Source of the DNA: Trinickia soli
GTDB lineage: Bacteria > Pseudomonadota > Gammaproteobacteria > Burkholderiales > Burkholderiaceae
Direction: 5' to 3'
Assembly: GCF_002879855.1 (NCBI RefSeq)
Contig: NZ_PNYB01000016.1
Location: 62,001 to 126,000, forward strand
DNA: 64,000 nucleotides
Shown here piece after piece: positions 54,490 to 63,815 of the stretch. The notes beneath the pieces were generated by a model. The model searched no databases, was not told the DNA's origin, and saw nothing but the letters and a program-made list of their open reading frames with translations. How positions within the stretch are numbered: position 1 is the first letter of the stretch; each line of letters opens with the position of its first letter. A program made the translations under genes and the position numbers.

Positions 54490-55413
54490 CTATACCTGTA
54501 GTTCCATCCCGTCTTCCGCGATCTCGATACCGTGCTCACGCACGATGGCGTACGCGTCGGATCGAGGGTCGAGAATCGGGTTCGTGTTGTTGATATGAAT
54601 CAGCACTTTGCGCGTGGTGCCGGGCAGCGAGTCGAGTAGCGAGAGCATGCCCGGTTCGCCGTTCGCACCGCATTGCGCCAGATGACCCATGTCGGCGGCC
54701 CGCTTGCCCGATAAGCCCAGATCGATCATTTCCGTATCGGTCCAGAACGTGCCGTCCACCAGCACCAGCCGCGCCGAGCGCATGGCCGCGAGAATCGATG
54801 GCGACGTGCGCGCAAGCCCCGGCGCGTAGAAGGTCGTGGCCGCCGTCGCTACGTCTTCGATTACAAAGGCGACGTTATCGCCGATCACCGGCGCCGCGCG
54901 ATGCGGCGAATAAGGCGGCGGCGCGCTTTCTATCTCGATCGCCGTGAAGCGCAAACCCGCGAGCGGCGCAATGGCGAACGGTACGCCGAGTGCGATCGCA
55001 TGTTCATCGACGCCGCAGTAGTGCCCGAGCAACGGGATGAGCGGGAAGGCGCGCGACAGATCGTCGAGCACGGGTTGCGTGGCATAGAGCGGCAACGGCG
55101 TCGTACGCTCGCGCAACATGACAAGACCGGTCACGTGATCGATCTGCGCATCGCACAGCGCGACGGCGGCAATGCCGCTGTCGCGCAGCGCGCGCGCCGG
55201 CTGCAGTTCGGCATGTGCGCGCAACTGAGCCAGCAAATCGGGCGAGGCGTTGAACAGCACCCAGTCGTCGCCGTTATCGCTGACCGCGATCGACGACTGC
55301 GTGCGTGGCTTCAGTGGGCTCGTGCGCGAACGGGCTTGCGCACAGTTCGCACAATTGCAATTCCATTGCGGCAGGCCGCCACCGGCGCCGGAGCCGAGAA
55401 CCTTGATCAGCAT
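54490..55413 (-). CDS. pqqB: PqqB, metallo-beta-lactamase-fold hydroxylase
   Basis: The 307-residue protein begins [24 protein letters not shown], the PqqB hallmark, with further conserved [25 protein letters not shown] and HINNTNPIL near the C-terminus. It is thought to hydroxylate the cross-linked tyrosine intermediate. It lies between pqqA and pqqC, two bases from pqqC. Confidence 0.97.
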   Translation of the reverse strand: MLIKVLGSGAGGGLPQWNCNCANCAQARSRTSPLKPRTQSSIAVSDNGDDWVLFNASPDLLAQLRAHAELQPARALRDSGIAAVALCDAQIDHVTGLVMLRERTTPLPLYATQPVLDDLSRAFPLIPLLGHYCGVDEHAIALGVPFAIAPLAGLRFTAIEIESAPPPYSPHRAAPVIGDNVAFVIEDVATAATTFYAPGLARTSPSILAAMRSARLVLVDGTFWTDTEMIDLGLSGKRAADMGHLAQCGANGEPGMLSLLDSLPGTTRKVLIHINNTNPILDPRSDAYAIVREHGIEIAEDGMELQV

Positions 55414-55486
55414 GACGATGCCAGGGTCCGGTCGCCACGCACGAAGAAGCCTGCTTGCCTCTCCCTGCGCGGCGCCGACCCGCTCC

Positions 55487-55561
55487 TTAGCGGTTGGCGA
55501 TGTACATCGTGATTTCGAAGCCGAAGCGCAGGTCGGTATAAGCAGGCGTAGTCCACTGCAT
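55487..55561 (-). CDS. pqqA: PqqA, PQQ precursor peptide
   Basis: The 24-residue peptide, [12 protein letters not shown] to MYIANR, contains the Glu-x-x-x-Tyr pair (Glu16, Tyr20) that PqqE cross-links. An AAGGAGAC-type site precedes its ATG. It is the first gene of pqqABCDE and lies about 70 bases downstream of a sigma-54 promoter element. Confidence 0.97.
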   Translation of the reverse strand: MQWTTPAYTDLRFGFEITMYIANR

Positions 55562-55630
55562 GATTGTCTCCTTGTGGGGATAGTCGATGGAAAGGCAAAC
55601 CGCGGTCGTTGCTGCGGTGATAGGAAGCAA

Positions 55631-55645
55631 GCAAGCGGCATGCCG
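55631..55645 (-). promoter_or_regulatory. Sigma-54 promoter of the pqqA operon
   Basis: On the minus strand the sequence CGGCATGCCGCTTGC has GG and GC separated by exactly ten bases, as required for -24/-12 promoters (consensus TGGCAC-N5-TTGC). It sits about 70 bases upstream of the pqqA start and is one of three such elements in the PQQ locus. Confidence 0.7.
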
Positions 55646-55793
55646 AGCCACACGTGATGGCGAAGGAAGCGGCGGATGACGCAGTCGGCGAGCGTCGTGT
55701 CGGTGCACGGCGTGAGATCGGGGGTGTCGGCCCGTGTGTGGGATGCTGCGTGCGCACTCACGCGCGTGACAGTGTTTCATTCGGCGACAGCGG

Positions 55794-55810
55794 TGTCGCA
55801 AAATGCGACA
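55794..55810. promoter_or_regulatory. Perfect inverted repeat upstream of pqqA, candidate activator site
   Basis: TGTCGCA-AAA-TGCGACA is a perfect 7-bp inverted repeat with a 3-base spacer, about 150 bases upstream of the -24 element. Similar repeats with the same spacing occur upstream of the alcohol and aldehyde dehydrogenase genes. It is probably bound by the neighbouring AcoR-type regulator. Confidence 0.65.
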
Positions 55811-55906
55811 TGACCGGACGCTCTGTGACAGGCCGCGCGGGTCAGTAGGCGCCGCGCCCGAGATGGCACGCGTCGCTGCTCTGTCCCGCGCGGGCAATCG
55901 CGCCGG

Positions 55907-57919
55907 TCAGTCCTCTGTGCAGCGCTTGTTGGCGGACGTGACCGGCATGTTGCGATAGATGGTGGCGCGCGATACGCCGAGTGCGCGCGCCGTGGCAGAA
56001 ACGTTGCCGCCGTGGCGGGCGAGCGTGGCTGCGATTGCCTGGGCCGCCACGTCCTGCAGCCGCGCACCCGATCGCGCCGCAACCGGGGCTTCGCTCGCGC
56101 CGGTCGATGGCGCCTCGCCACCGACGGCCGATTGTTCGTCGGCCTTGCGCAAATCGTCGAAGAAGTCGTCGGGGAGGTGCTCGCGGCGGATTTCACCGTC
56201 GTCGTCGACCATTGCCGCGGCCGTGCGCAGCAGATTCCCGAGCTGACGGAAGTTCCCCGGCCATGTGCATCGCTCGAAGAGGGTCATCACGTCGGGCGCG
56301 ACCGAGAGGCGTTGCCCATCGCCACCTGTCAAAACTTCGCTCTCGAGCATTGTGCCGATGACCACGGCCAGATCCTTGCGTTCGCGCAGCGGCGGAAGCT
56401 TCACGACGAGGCCGTTCAGGCGGTAGTAGAGGTCATCGCGAAAGCGGTGTTGCGCAATCATCTCGCGCAGGTCGCGGTGCGTCGCGCAGACGACCGCGAT
56501 GTCGACAGGAATCGACTTCGCCGAACCCAGCGGGTTGACGATACGCTCTTGCAGAACCCGCAGCAGCCGCACTTGCAACGGGTACGGCATGTCGCCGATT
56601 TCATCGAGAAACAGCGTGCCGCCGTGAGCTTGTACGAGCTTGCCGACCGCACCTTTGCGGCGAGCGCCCGTGAAAGCGCCTTCCTCGTAGCCGAACAGCT
56701 CCGATTCGATCAGCGTCTCGGGAATCGACGCGCAGTTGACGGCGACGAACGGCCCCGACCGGCGCGGCGAATCGTTATGGATCGCTTGCGCGAGCAGTTC
56801 CTTGCCGGTACCCGTTTCCCCGGTGATCAAGACAGGAATGTCCTTGCCGATGACCTTGCGCACTTTGGCAATGACGGCGGCAATCTGAGGATCGCCCGTG
56901 TCGAGCGACGCGAGGCGCAGCGGCCGTGCCGAAGACGTCGTTGCCGTCCCCGTGCCTGCATACGCTTCGGCGGCGCTCTTATCGCGACGCGCGTCGGTCT
57001 GCCCGGCCGCACTGGAAAGCGTCATGCGCCGAAACGTGACGTTCGCGCAAACGACGGCGCCGCTGTGCAGGTTCAGCGAGAACGGCGCGTCGCGGCTCGT
57101 GCGCATGCGGTCGATCAGCTGCGCGCTCGTCAGCCCGAATAGCGACGACAGCGTGTGTGCACGCAGCGCGGCGAGCGGCATGCCGAGCTGGAATTGCGCG
57201 CTTCGGTTGGCCGACAGAAAGCGCCCGTCGCCCGTGAACGCGGCGATGCCTTCCATCAGCGTGCCGAGGAATTCGGGCCGGCTGTGGAACGCAACCTGTA
57301 GCGTGTCGCGGAAGGTCCAGGCGAACAGATGATTTTCGATCATCTGCACCGACATCTTCGCAAGCGCCATCGTGTGCTGATGGTAGCTGCGGTAGTCGCC
57401 GGTCACATCGAGCACGCCGATCAGGTCGCCGTACGGATCGAGGATCGGCGCACTGGAGCAGGTCAGGAAACGGTTCGCTTCAAGAAAATGCTGATCGCCG
57501 TGGACGACGGTCGGGCTGCCTTCGGCCAGTGTCGTGCCGATCGCGTTCGTGCCTTGCTTTTCCTCCGACCATTGCGCGCCCGGGCGCAGGGCCACTTTCT
57601 CCGCGCGTTCGAGAAAGTCGTCGTCGCCGATCGAATGCAGAATCAGACCTTGCGCGTCGGTCAGCACGACCATGCTTTGCGTATTGACGATCTGCTCGCG
57701 CAGCGTCTCCATCACGGGCATCGCGTGCGCACAGAGGATGCGGCTCTGCTCCACCCGCAGCGACAATTCGGTCGCGGGCAGGACGTCGTAGTCCGGCCTC
57801 GTGCACGTGCTGAGGCCATAGCCCTCGGAGCGTTCGTGGGCCTTTTGAATACAGGGCGTGAGCCAGCTCGATTCGCCGGCCGCAAGCGATTGCGGCGGAC
57901 GATGAACAAGGTTGCGCAT
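55907..57919 (-). CDS. AcoR-type sigma-54-dependent transcriptional activator
   Basis: The 670-residue protein has a GAF-like sensory region (about 60-230), a PAS-like segment, an AAA+ domain (GETGTGKE Walker A, EEGAFTGA sigma-54 contact loop, FLDEIGDMP) and a Fis-type HTH at the C-terminus (GGNVSATARALGVSRATIYR). This is the AcoR/ExaE-like activator style. GGAGGAGACA before ATG 57919 fixes the start. It lies between pqqA and the alcohol dehydrogenase and probably activates the sigma-54 promoters nearby. Confidence 0.93.
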   Translation of the reverse strand: MRNLVHRPPQSLAAGESSWLTPCIQKAHERSEGYGLSTCTRPDYDVLPATELSLRVEQSRILCAHAMPVMETLREQIVNTQSMVVLTDAQGLILHSIGDDDFLERAEKVALRPGAQWSEEKQGTNAIGTTLAEGSPTVVHGDQHFLEANRFLTCSSAPILDPYGDLIGVLDVTGDYRSYHQHTMALAKMSVQMIENHLFAWTFRDTLQVAFHSRPEFLGTLMEGIAAFTGDGRFLSANRSAQFQLGMPLAALRAHTLSSLFGLTSAQLIDRMRTSRDAPFSLNLHSGAVVCANVTFRRMTLSSAAGQTDARRDKSAAEAYAGTGTATTSSARPLRLASLDTGDPQIAAVIAKVRKVIGKDIPVLITGETGTGKELLAQAIHNDSPRRSGPFVAVNCASIPETLIESELFGYEEGAFTGARRKGAVGKLVQAHGGTLFLDEIGDMPYPLQVRLLRVLQERIVNPLGSAKSIPVDIAVVCATHRDLREMIAQHRFRDDLYYRLNGLVVKLPPLRERKDLAVVIGTMLESEVLTGGDGQRLSVAPDVMTLFERCTWPGNFRQLGNLLRTAAAMVDDDGEIRREHLPDDFFDDLRKADEQSAVGGEAPSTGASEAPVAARSGARLQDVAAQAIAATLARHGGNVSATARALGVSRATIYRNMPVTSANKRCTED

Positions 57920-58144
57920 TGTCTCCTCCAGGGCGAGCGTCGGCACGTGGCCTACACTTTCGTGTCCCCGATGAGAGCAAGAACTGCGCCAGATTGTCGC
58001 ACCTGCCGCGGGTTGCTTTTGGTCAAGTCAGAAAATGTCTCGTCATCTCGACGCCGACCTCATACGATGCGCCCCTTGTCATGGTGCGGGTATCGGGGGT
58101 TATCCCCATGTGCGCCCGCGCGCACGCTTGGCTTCATGGTTCGG

Positions 58145-58375
58145 TTATGCCGCTTGTGCCACACGCATGGTCACGCCCGCTTGCTCGGGGGGGAACACGT
58201 GCCACGCACCGTCGCCGTGCCGGAAAAACACGAGAGAAATAGCGCCTCGTGGGCCGTCGATTTCCACGCGCACGCGATGCCCGCCTTGCATCCCGGCCGA
58301 GATCCTCTCGACGCGGAGCGACATTTCGGGCGCCGGCGCGAGCCACTTGTCGACGACCATTCTCAACCGCTTCAT
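58145..58375 (-). CDS. Small hypothetical protein in the PQQ locus
   Basis: The predicted 76-residue protein (MKRLRMVVDKWLAPAPEMSLRVER) starts after a good GAGGAGCAGAAC site. It is basic at the N-terminus and has a compact beta-rich looking remainder (GGHRVRVEIDGPRGAISLVFFRHGDGAWHVFPP). No family is recognised. It is divergent from the alcohol dehydrogenase and upstream of the regulator gene, so it may be part of the same regulon. Confidence 0.6.
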   Translation of the reverse strand: MKRLRMVVDKWLAPAPEMSLRVERISAGMQGGHRVRVEIDGPRGAISLVFFRHGDGAWHVFPPEQAGVTMRVAQAA

Positions 58376-58545
58376 GTTCTGCTCCTCGCGCTTTCGCTCA
58401 GTGAATGTACAGGTGGGCGATGCGGTCGTCAGGATGCGAGAAGCATGCCAACGGGTCCGGTCCGCCGTAGGCATACGCGGACGAACACGCGCAGTTTCGA
58501 TAGCAGTGCGAAAGCGTGCTCGTGGCTTCGCGCTGTCGCACTCAC

Positions 58546-58562
58546 TGTCTCGTTTCGCGACA
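58546..58562. promoter_or_regulatory. Candidate activator site upstream of the alcohol dehydrogenase
   Basis: TGTCTCG-TTT-CGCGACA has 7-bp arms with one mismatch and the same 3-base spacer as the pqqA site. It lies about 120 bases upstream of the -24 element. Confidence 0.6.
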
Positions 58563-58683
58563 ACGCCCGGTCAGACGTGTTTCAGATTGGAGCGGAGCAG
58601 CGCCATCGCACGAGATCGACGTCGTCCGCGCGGTTTCACGCGAACGCCTGTGAAATCGGCCTCAGCGCACGGCACGCGTGCAA

Positions 58684-58699
58684 TGGCATACCCCTTGCG
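58684..58699 (+). promoter_or_regulatory. Sigma-54 promoter of the alcohol dehydrogenase
   Basis: TGGCATACCCCTTGCG matches the -24/-12 consensus, with GG and GC exactly ten bases apart. It is about 190 bases upstream of the start codon. Confidence 0.7.
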
Positions 58700-58890
58700 T
58701 TAGCCAGGTCCGCGGCAATCTCTTCACGAATCGCACGGCGCACAGTCGCCGGATTCAGCCGCGATAAATCGACTAACCAGGCCTTGCATGAGAGCCGACC
58801 AGGTGCTTTGGAAATGGCAGCCGCGCGTGCTTTTGCACACACGCAGCCGACCCGCACAGCGAAGGACTCTGGCCGACACAGGAGACATAC

Positions 58891-60618
58891 ATGAAGAGAC
58901 GTACTTTTTCGGGCTCGTGGCGTGCGGTGCTCGCCGCCGGCGCCATTGCGGCCGCAGGCCTCACGGCACAGCATTCGATGGCTGCCGAGGACTACCAGGC
59001 GGTGACGCCCGATCGCCTGGCGAATGCGCAGAGCGACCCCGGCTGGCTCACCTACTACCGAACCTACAACGGGCAATCGCATTCGCCGGCCAACCAGATC
59101 AATACCGCCAATGTCGGCAAGCTCAGCGTCGCGTGGACCTACAAGTTTCCCGCCGACTTGCAGCAAGGCTTTGAAGCGACGCCGATCGTCAACGGCCGCT
59201 ACCTGTTCGTTAGTACACCTAAGGACAATGTCTATGCGTTCGACGCGCTGACCGGCAAGCCGCTCTGGAAGTTCGAGCCGAAGCTCGGGCCGGAGGCGTT
59301 CAAGAATGCGTGTTGCGACGTGGTGAACCGCGGTGTGGCGCTTTACGGCAAGAATGCCTACATCGCGATGCTGAACGGAGAGGTCGTCGCACTCGATGCG
59401 CAAACGGGCGCGGTCGCCTGGAGAAAGCGCATGTTCGATGCGGGCACGGGGTACGCGTTTTCGCTTGCGCCGCTGGCGATCGATGGGGCAATCGTCGTGG
59501 GTAACTCGGGCGGCGAATACGGCGCACGCGGTTTCATCGCCGCACTCGACCCGCAGAACGGCAACGTGCTCTGGAAGCACATGACGATCCCCGCGCAGAA
59601 GGAGAAAGGCAGCGAGACCTGGCCCGACGGCATGCAGGAACATGGCGGCGGCGCTTCATGGCTCACGGGTACCTACGATCCGGCGTCCAAGACGTTGTAC
59701 TGGGGCGTGGGCAATCCCGGGCCGTGGCTCGCGGCGTTGCGCCCAGGCGATAACCTCTACAGCGATTCGTTGCTCGCGCTCGACCCGAAGACGGGCGACA
59801 TCAAGTGGCATTACCAGTACACGCGTAACGACACCTGGGACTACGACGGCGTCAATACGCCGATCCTCGCGAACATCCGATACGGCGGCAAAGACTACGA
59901 CGCGATCATCCATGCCGACCGCAACGGCTTTTTCCATGCGATCGATCGTGCGACAGGCAAGCTCATCTACGCGAATGCGTTCGTGAAGGCGACTTCGGTG
60001 ACCGGCTACACCGCCGATGGCCAGCCGATCCAAGACAAGAGCAAGTACCCGACGGTCGGCACGACGATCGACACCTGCCCGAGCTTTCTCGGCGGTAAGA
60101 ACTGGTGGTCCGTCTCTTACGATCCCGAGAAGCATCTCGCGTTCGTGCCGTCGTTGCACGCCTGCATGAGCCTGTCGGGCAAGTCGGTCAGTTACATGGA
60201 AGGCCTGCCTTATCTCGGGGAAGGATTCGAGATCAAGCCGGAGCCCGGTAGCCGCGGCTACGGCGAGCTGCAGGCGATCGACGTGAACACGGGCAAGAAG
60301 GTCTGGAGCCACTGGAGCAAGATGCCGTGGAACGGCGGCGTGGCCAGCACGGCGGGCGGCCTTGCATTCAGCGGCTCGCTCGACGGCCATCTCTATGCGT
60401 TCGATGAGGCGACGGGCAAGGTGCTTTGGACGAGCCCGCGGCTCGCGAGCGGCATCATCGCGCAGCCGTCCGTCTTCGAAGTCGACGGACAGGAATATGT
60501 CGCCGTGCTCGCCGGTTATGGCGGTGCGAACCCGATCTGGGGCGGCCCGATGGCCAAGATTTCGGAAAAGGTGCCGCGCGGCGGAACGCTCTACGTGTTC
60601 GCGCTCCATCACGGCTGA
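58891..60618 (+). CDS. PQQ-dependent alcohol dehydrogenase, lanthanide-type signature
   Basis: The 575-residue periplasmic quinoprotein has a signal peptide (ending HSMAAED) and eight-bladed propeller tryptophan-docking repeats. The adjacent Cys pair is Cys141-Cys142. Metal and PQQ ligands include Glu209 (GGEYG), Asn275 (GVGNPGPW) and the catalytic Asp317 in NDTWDYDG. Asp319, two residues after the catalytic Asp, is the extra ligand typical of lanthanide-dependent XoxF/PedH enzymes; calcium enzymes have Ala or Ser there. It would oxidise primary alcohols and pass electrons to the cytochrome encoded next. Family choice between XoxF-, ExaF- and PedH-like is open. Confidence 0.93.
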   Translation: MKRRTFSGSWRAVLAAGAIAAAGLTAQHSMAAEDYQAVTPDRLANAQSDPGWLTYYRTYNGQSHSPANQINTANVGKLSVAWTYKFPADLQQGFEATPIVNGRYLFVSTPKDNVYAFDALTGKPLWKFEPKLGPEAFKNACCDVVNRGVALYGKNAYIAMLNGEVVALDAQTGAVAWRKRMFDAGTGYAFSLAPLAIDGAIVVGNSGGEYGARGFIAALDPQNGNVLWKHMTIPAQKEKGSETWPDGMQEHGGGASWLTGTYDPASKTLYWGVGNPGPWLAALRPGDNLYSDSLLALDPKTGDIKWHYQYTRNDTWDYDGVNTPILANIRYGGKDYDAIIHADRNGFFHAIDRATGKLIYANAFVKATSVTGYTADGQPIQDKSKYPTVGTTIDTCPSFLGGKNWWSVSYDPEKHLAFVPSLHACMSLSGKSVSYMEGLPYLGEGFEIKPEPGSRGYGELQAIDVNTGKKVWSHWSKMPWNGGVASTAGGLAFSGSLDGHLYAFDEATGKVLWTSPRLASGIIAQPSVFEVDGQEYVAVLAGYGGANPIWGGPMAKISEKVPRGGTLYVFALHHG

Positions 60619-60739
60619 TCCGCGACGCTACGGCGGCACGTCACCGCCGCCTTACCGCCGCCTCACTGCCGCCACGCGTCGTGACGCTCTCATTGACGAG
60701 ACAGCCATGGCGCGGCGCGGCCCACTTCGAAAGTCGATC

Positions 60740-62029
60740 ATGAAAACGCAATTGAATCGCCTGGGGGCGGCCGCGTCGGTCGCGGCCGTTCTCGCCTTCA
60801 CCATGACGCCGCGCGCCACCGCAGCGCCGTTGCGGATCTGCACGTTCCCGGGTAGCCCCACGGCTGCGCTCGATAAAGCGGTCGCACAGGAAACCTTCAA
60901 GACGGCGGGCATCGCGGCCGCGCTGGTGCAATTTGGTGACGCCGGCGCAGACGACGACGGCGTGTCGCTGAAGGCGTTACGCACGGCGCTGGGCCGCGAC
61001 TGCGATGTCATCGCAGGCTTTCCGCGCTCGCGGGCAGCCGATGCCGCGGACGCCAGGATGCTGTTCTCGCGCGGCTATCTGAGTGCAAGCTACGTGAGCG
61101 TCGCGGCTGCGTCGCAAGGGCAACCGGCCACTGCGCAGGAGGTGATCGCGGCAACCTACGGCAGCCCTTCGCAACTGATCGCGGTGCAAGAGCAACATGC
61201 GCGCTTCGTGTTGGAGACCACGCCCGAGCAGACCGTCGCGGCCGTCGCCGAGGGGCGTGCGCAGCGAGCGGTCGTCTGGTATCCGGCGGTGGTCGCTTAT
61301 GAGCAGGCGCATGAAGGTCAACATTTCGATGTGCGTAAAACGCGCTCGCCCTATTCGGATTGGCACCTCGTCTTCGCATTCGGCCACCATGCCAAGCGCT
61401 TGCAGCAGCGGGTCGATGGCGCGCTCGGCGCCATGGAGGCCGACGGGCGTCTTGCCGGGTTGACGCGCGCCTGGATGCCGCCGCCGGGCTTGCAAGCGGC
61501 GCGCGCCAAGCCCACTGCGTTCGCCTATCTCGACGGTCCTACCCTCGGCCCGCGTTCCGGCGCTCTGCGTTCTGCCCGCTATCTGGCGAGCGCAACGGGC
61601 CACATCGTCAAGGTGTCGGATGCCGCAGGGGCATCTGTCGCTGCCGCGCCGTCGTTCGATCGTGCTCAGGTACAGCACGGCAAGCGTCTATATGCAAGCA
61701 ACTGTGCGAAGTGCCATGGCGCCGACATGCAAGGCATTACCGCGCCGGCGCTCAGCGGTGCGGCGTTTGCGCCAGCGAGCAACGCCCATCTGACGATCGG
61801 CGGCGTCTATGCCTACATGGCCACCAACATGCCCGCTGATCGTCCCGGCAAGCTCAAAGATCAGGAGTACGCCGACATCATGGCGTTTCTCCTCAACGCA
61901 AACGGGTATGCGCCGAGCAGCAACAAAACGACGGCGGACAGCCTCAGGGCATCGACGACACCGCTCAACGCGGGGCCGCAGAGCCCGATGCACGGAAGCG
62001 GGAGCGTGGCGGCCGCGTCGGCGAAATAG
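60740..62029 (+). CDS. Fusion of a XoxJ-like periplasmic binding domain and a c-type cytochrome
   Basis: The 429-residue secreted protein (start ATG 60740, alternative 60707) has a signal peptide ending near PRATAAPLRIC. It then has a family-3 solute-binding-like domain (about 30-250, LRICTFPGSPTAALDKAV ... SPYSDWHLVFAFG), and a cytochrome c domain with heme site CAKCH (322-326) and a MPADRPG region for the distal Met. The C-terminal tail (about 395-429) is low complexity. Lanthanide MDH systems normally encode a XoxJ-like protein and a XoxG cytochrome separately; here they are one chain, downstream of the quinoprotein. Confidence 0.85.
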   Translation: MKTQLNRLGAAASVAAVLAFTMTPRATAAPLRICTFPGSPTAALDKAVAQETFKTAGIAAALVQFGDAGADDDGVSLKALRTALGRDCDVIAGFPRSRAADAADARMLFSRGYLSASYVSVAAASQGQPATAQEVIAATYGSPSQLIAVQEQHARFVLETTPEQTVAAVAEGRAQRAVVWYPAVVAYEQAHEGQHFDVRKTRSPYSDWHLVFAFGHHAKRLQQRVDGALGAMEADGRLAGLTRAWMPPPGLQAARAKPTAFAYLDGPTLGPRSGALRSARYLASATGHIVKVSDAAGASVAAAPSFDRAQVQHGKRLYASNCAKCHGADMQGITAPALSGAAFAPASNAHLTIGGVYAYMATNMPADRPGKLKDQEYADIMAFLLNANGYAPSSNKTTADSLRASTTPLNAGPQSPMHGSGSVAAASAK

Positions 62030-62102
62030 ATGCGTCTGACGAATGTCAAACGAATACGCGAAGCGAATGCGCGCACGAATCGCGCGACAAACGGTCGGCG
62101 AT

Positions 62103-62119
62103 TGTCTAAAACTGAGACA
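62103..62119. promoter_or_regulatory. Candidate activator site upstream of the aldehyde dehydrogenase
   Basis: TGTCTAA-AAC-TGAGACA has 7-bp arms with one mismatch and a 3-base spacer. A second, weaker copy with the same spacing is at 62144-62160. The first lies about 93 bases upstream of the -24 element. Confidence 0.6.
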
Positions 62120-62211
62120 GTCGTTGGCCGCATGGATCACATCTGTCTGGAAATGAAACACCGCTCGCGGCGCAGCGAAGGGCTTGCGCCGCCTGCATCG
62201 AAGCTTTCAAT

Positions 62212-62226
62212 TGGCATGCTTGTTGC
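62212..62226 (+). promoter_or_regulatory. Sigma-54 promoter of the aldehyde dehydrogenase
   Basis: TGGCATGCTTGTTGC matches the -24/-12 consensus closely, with ten bases between GG and GC. It lies 63 bases before the start codon, the shortest leader of the three. Confidence 0.75.
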
Positions 62227-62288
62227 CTTGTATGGACGGCCATTTCGGCGCCGTCAATTTCACAGAACGCGATCGAAGGAGACATGCA

Positions 62289-63815
62289 ATGGACCTGTTT
62301 GACCTGAAAAAGCTCGGTTTGGACCTCGAATTTCCCTACCGCAAGCAATACGACAACTACATCGGCGGCAAATGGGTGCCCCCGGTCAATGGCGAGTATT
62401 TCGAGAATGTGTCGCCGATCAACGGCAAGCCGTTTTGCCGCATTCCGCGTTCCAATGGCGCCGACATCGATGCCGCCATCGACGCGGCCCATGCCGCGCG
62501 GCGCAAGTGGGCCAAGAGCTCGCCCACCGAGCGTTCGAATGCTCTGCTGGCCGCAGCCGACCGGATGGAAAAGAATCTGAAGCTGCTCGCCGTGGCCGAA
62601 ACGATCGACAACGGCAAGCCGCTGCGCGAGACGATGGCGGCCGACCTGCCGCTCGCCGTCGATCACTTCCGCTACTTCGCCGGCTGCATCCGCGCGCAGG
62701 AAGGCGCGATTTCGGAGATCGACGACAACACTGTGGCCTATCACTTCCATGAGCCGATGGGTGTCGTGGGCCAGATCATCCCGTGGAATTTTCCGTTGCT
62801 GATGGCGGCGTGGAAGCTCGCGCCGGCACTCGCCGCGGGTTGCTGCGTCGTCATGAAGCCCGCTGAACAAACGCCGGCATCGGTGCTCGTGTTGATGGAG
62901 TTGATCGGCGATCTGTTCCCGCCGGGCGTCGTCAATATCGTCAATGGCTTCGGCAAGGAAGCGGGCGAAGCGCTCGCGACGAGCAAGCGCATCGCAAAGA
63001 TCGCATTCACGGGCTCGACGCCGGTCGGCAAGCACATCCTGCGCTCGGCCGCGGACAATCTGATTCCTTCGACGGTCGAACTCGGCGGCAAGAGCCCGAA
63101 TATCTTCTTCGCCGACGTGCTCGATCAGGACGACGCGTTCCTCGATAAGGCGCTCGAGGGCCTTGCGATGTTTGCGCTCAATCAGGGCGAAGTCTGCACA
63201 TGCCCGTCGCGCGTGCTGATTCAGGAATCGATCTACGACCGCTTCATCGAAAAAGCGATCGCCCGCGTCGATCGCATCAAGGCCGGCCATCCGCTCGACA
63301 TGCAGACGATGATCGGCGCGCAAGCTTCGCAACAGCAGCTCGACAAGATCCTGTCGTACATCGACATTGGCCGCGGAGAAGGCGCCCAGTGCCTGACGGG
63401 CGGCGGGCGCACGGCCCCGGCGCCCGATCTCGGAGAGGGATACTACATTCAGCCGACGATGCTGCTCGGCAACAACAAGATGCGTGTCTTCCAAGAGGAG
63501 ATCTTCGGTCCGGTGGCGTCGGTGATGACGTTTAAGGACGAGCAAGACGCGATCGAACTCGCCAACGACACGTACTACGGCCTCGGCGCAGGCGTGTGGA
63601 CACGCAATGGCACGCGCGCCTACCGTATGGGCCGCGAAATCGAGGCGGGCCGCGTATGGACGAATTGCTATCACCTGTATCCGGCGCACGCGGCGTTTGG
63701 CGGCTACAAGCAGTCCGGCATCGGGCGCGAGACGCACAAGAAGGCGCTCGAAAACTATCAGCAGACGAAGTGCCTGCTGGTCAGCTATCAAGCCGAAGCG
63801 CTCGGATTTTTCTAA
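62289..63815 (+). CDS. NAD(P)-dependent aldehyde dehydrogenase (ExaC-like)
   Basis: The 508-residue protein has the ALDH fold with PWNFPL (cofactor binding), [22 protein letters not shown] (catalytic Glu) and the nucleophile Cys in [21 protein letters not shown] and the C-terminal [17 protein letters not shown] block are typical. AAGGAGACATGCA precedes the ATG. It would oxidise the aldehyde formed by the PQQ alcohol dehydrogenase to the acid. Confidence 0.96.
   Translation: MDLFDLKKLGLDLEFPYRKQYDNYIGGKWVPPVNGEYFENVSPINGKPFCRIPRSNGADIDAAIDAAHAARRKWAKSSPTERSNALLAAADRMEKNLKLLAVAETIDNGKPLRETMAADLPLAVDHFRYFAGCIRAQEGAISEIDDNTVAYHFHEPMGVVGQIIPWNFPLLMAAWKLAPALAAGCCVVMKPAEQTPASVLVLMELIGDLFPPGVVNIVNGFGKEAGEALATSKRIAKIAFTGSTPVGKHILRSAADNLIPSTVELGGKSPNIFFADVLDQDDAFLDKALEGLAMFALNQGEVCTCPSRVLIQESIYDRFIEKAIARVDRIKAGHPLDMQTMIGAQASQQQLDKILSYIDIGRGEGAQCLTGGGRTAPAPDLGEGYYIQPTMLLGNNKMRVFQEEIFGPVASVMTFKDEQDAIELANDTYYGLGAGVWTRNGTRAYRMGREIEAGRVWTNCYHLYPAHAAFGGYKQSGIGRETHKKALENYQQTKCLLVSYQAEALGFF

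Larger units (their letters stand above)
58376..58890. other. Upstream regulatory region of the alcohol dehydrogenase
   Basis: No gene is present. The region carries a TGTCGCA half site (58534-58540), an inverted repeat and a -24/-12 element (both listed separately), and a leader of about 190 bases before the dehydrogenase start. Confidence 0.6.

Noticed and set aside
60619-60680. Short CCGCC-rich repeats after the alcohol dehydrogenase
   Set aside because: The copies are very short and imperfect and are expected by chance in such GC-rich sequence.
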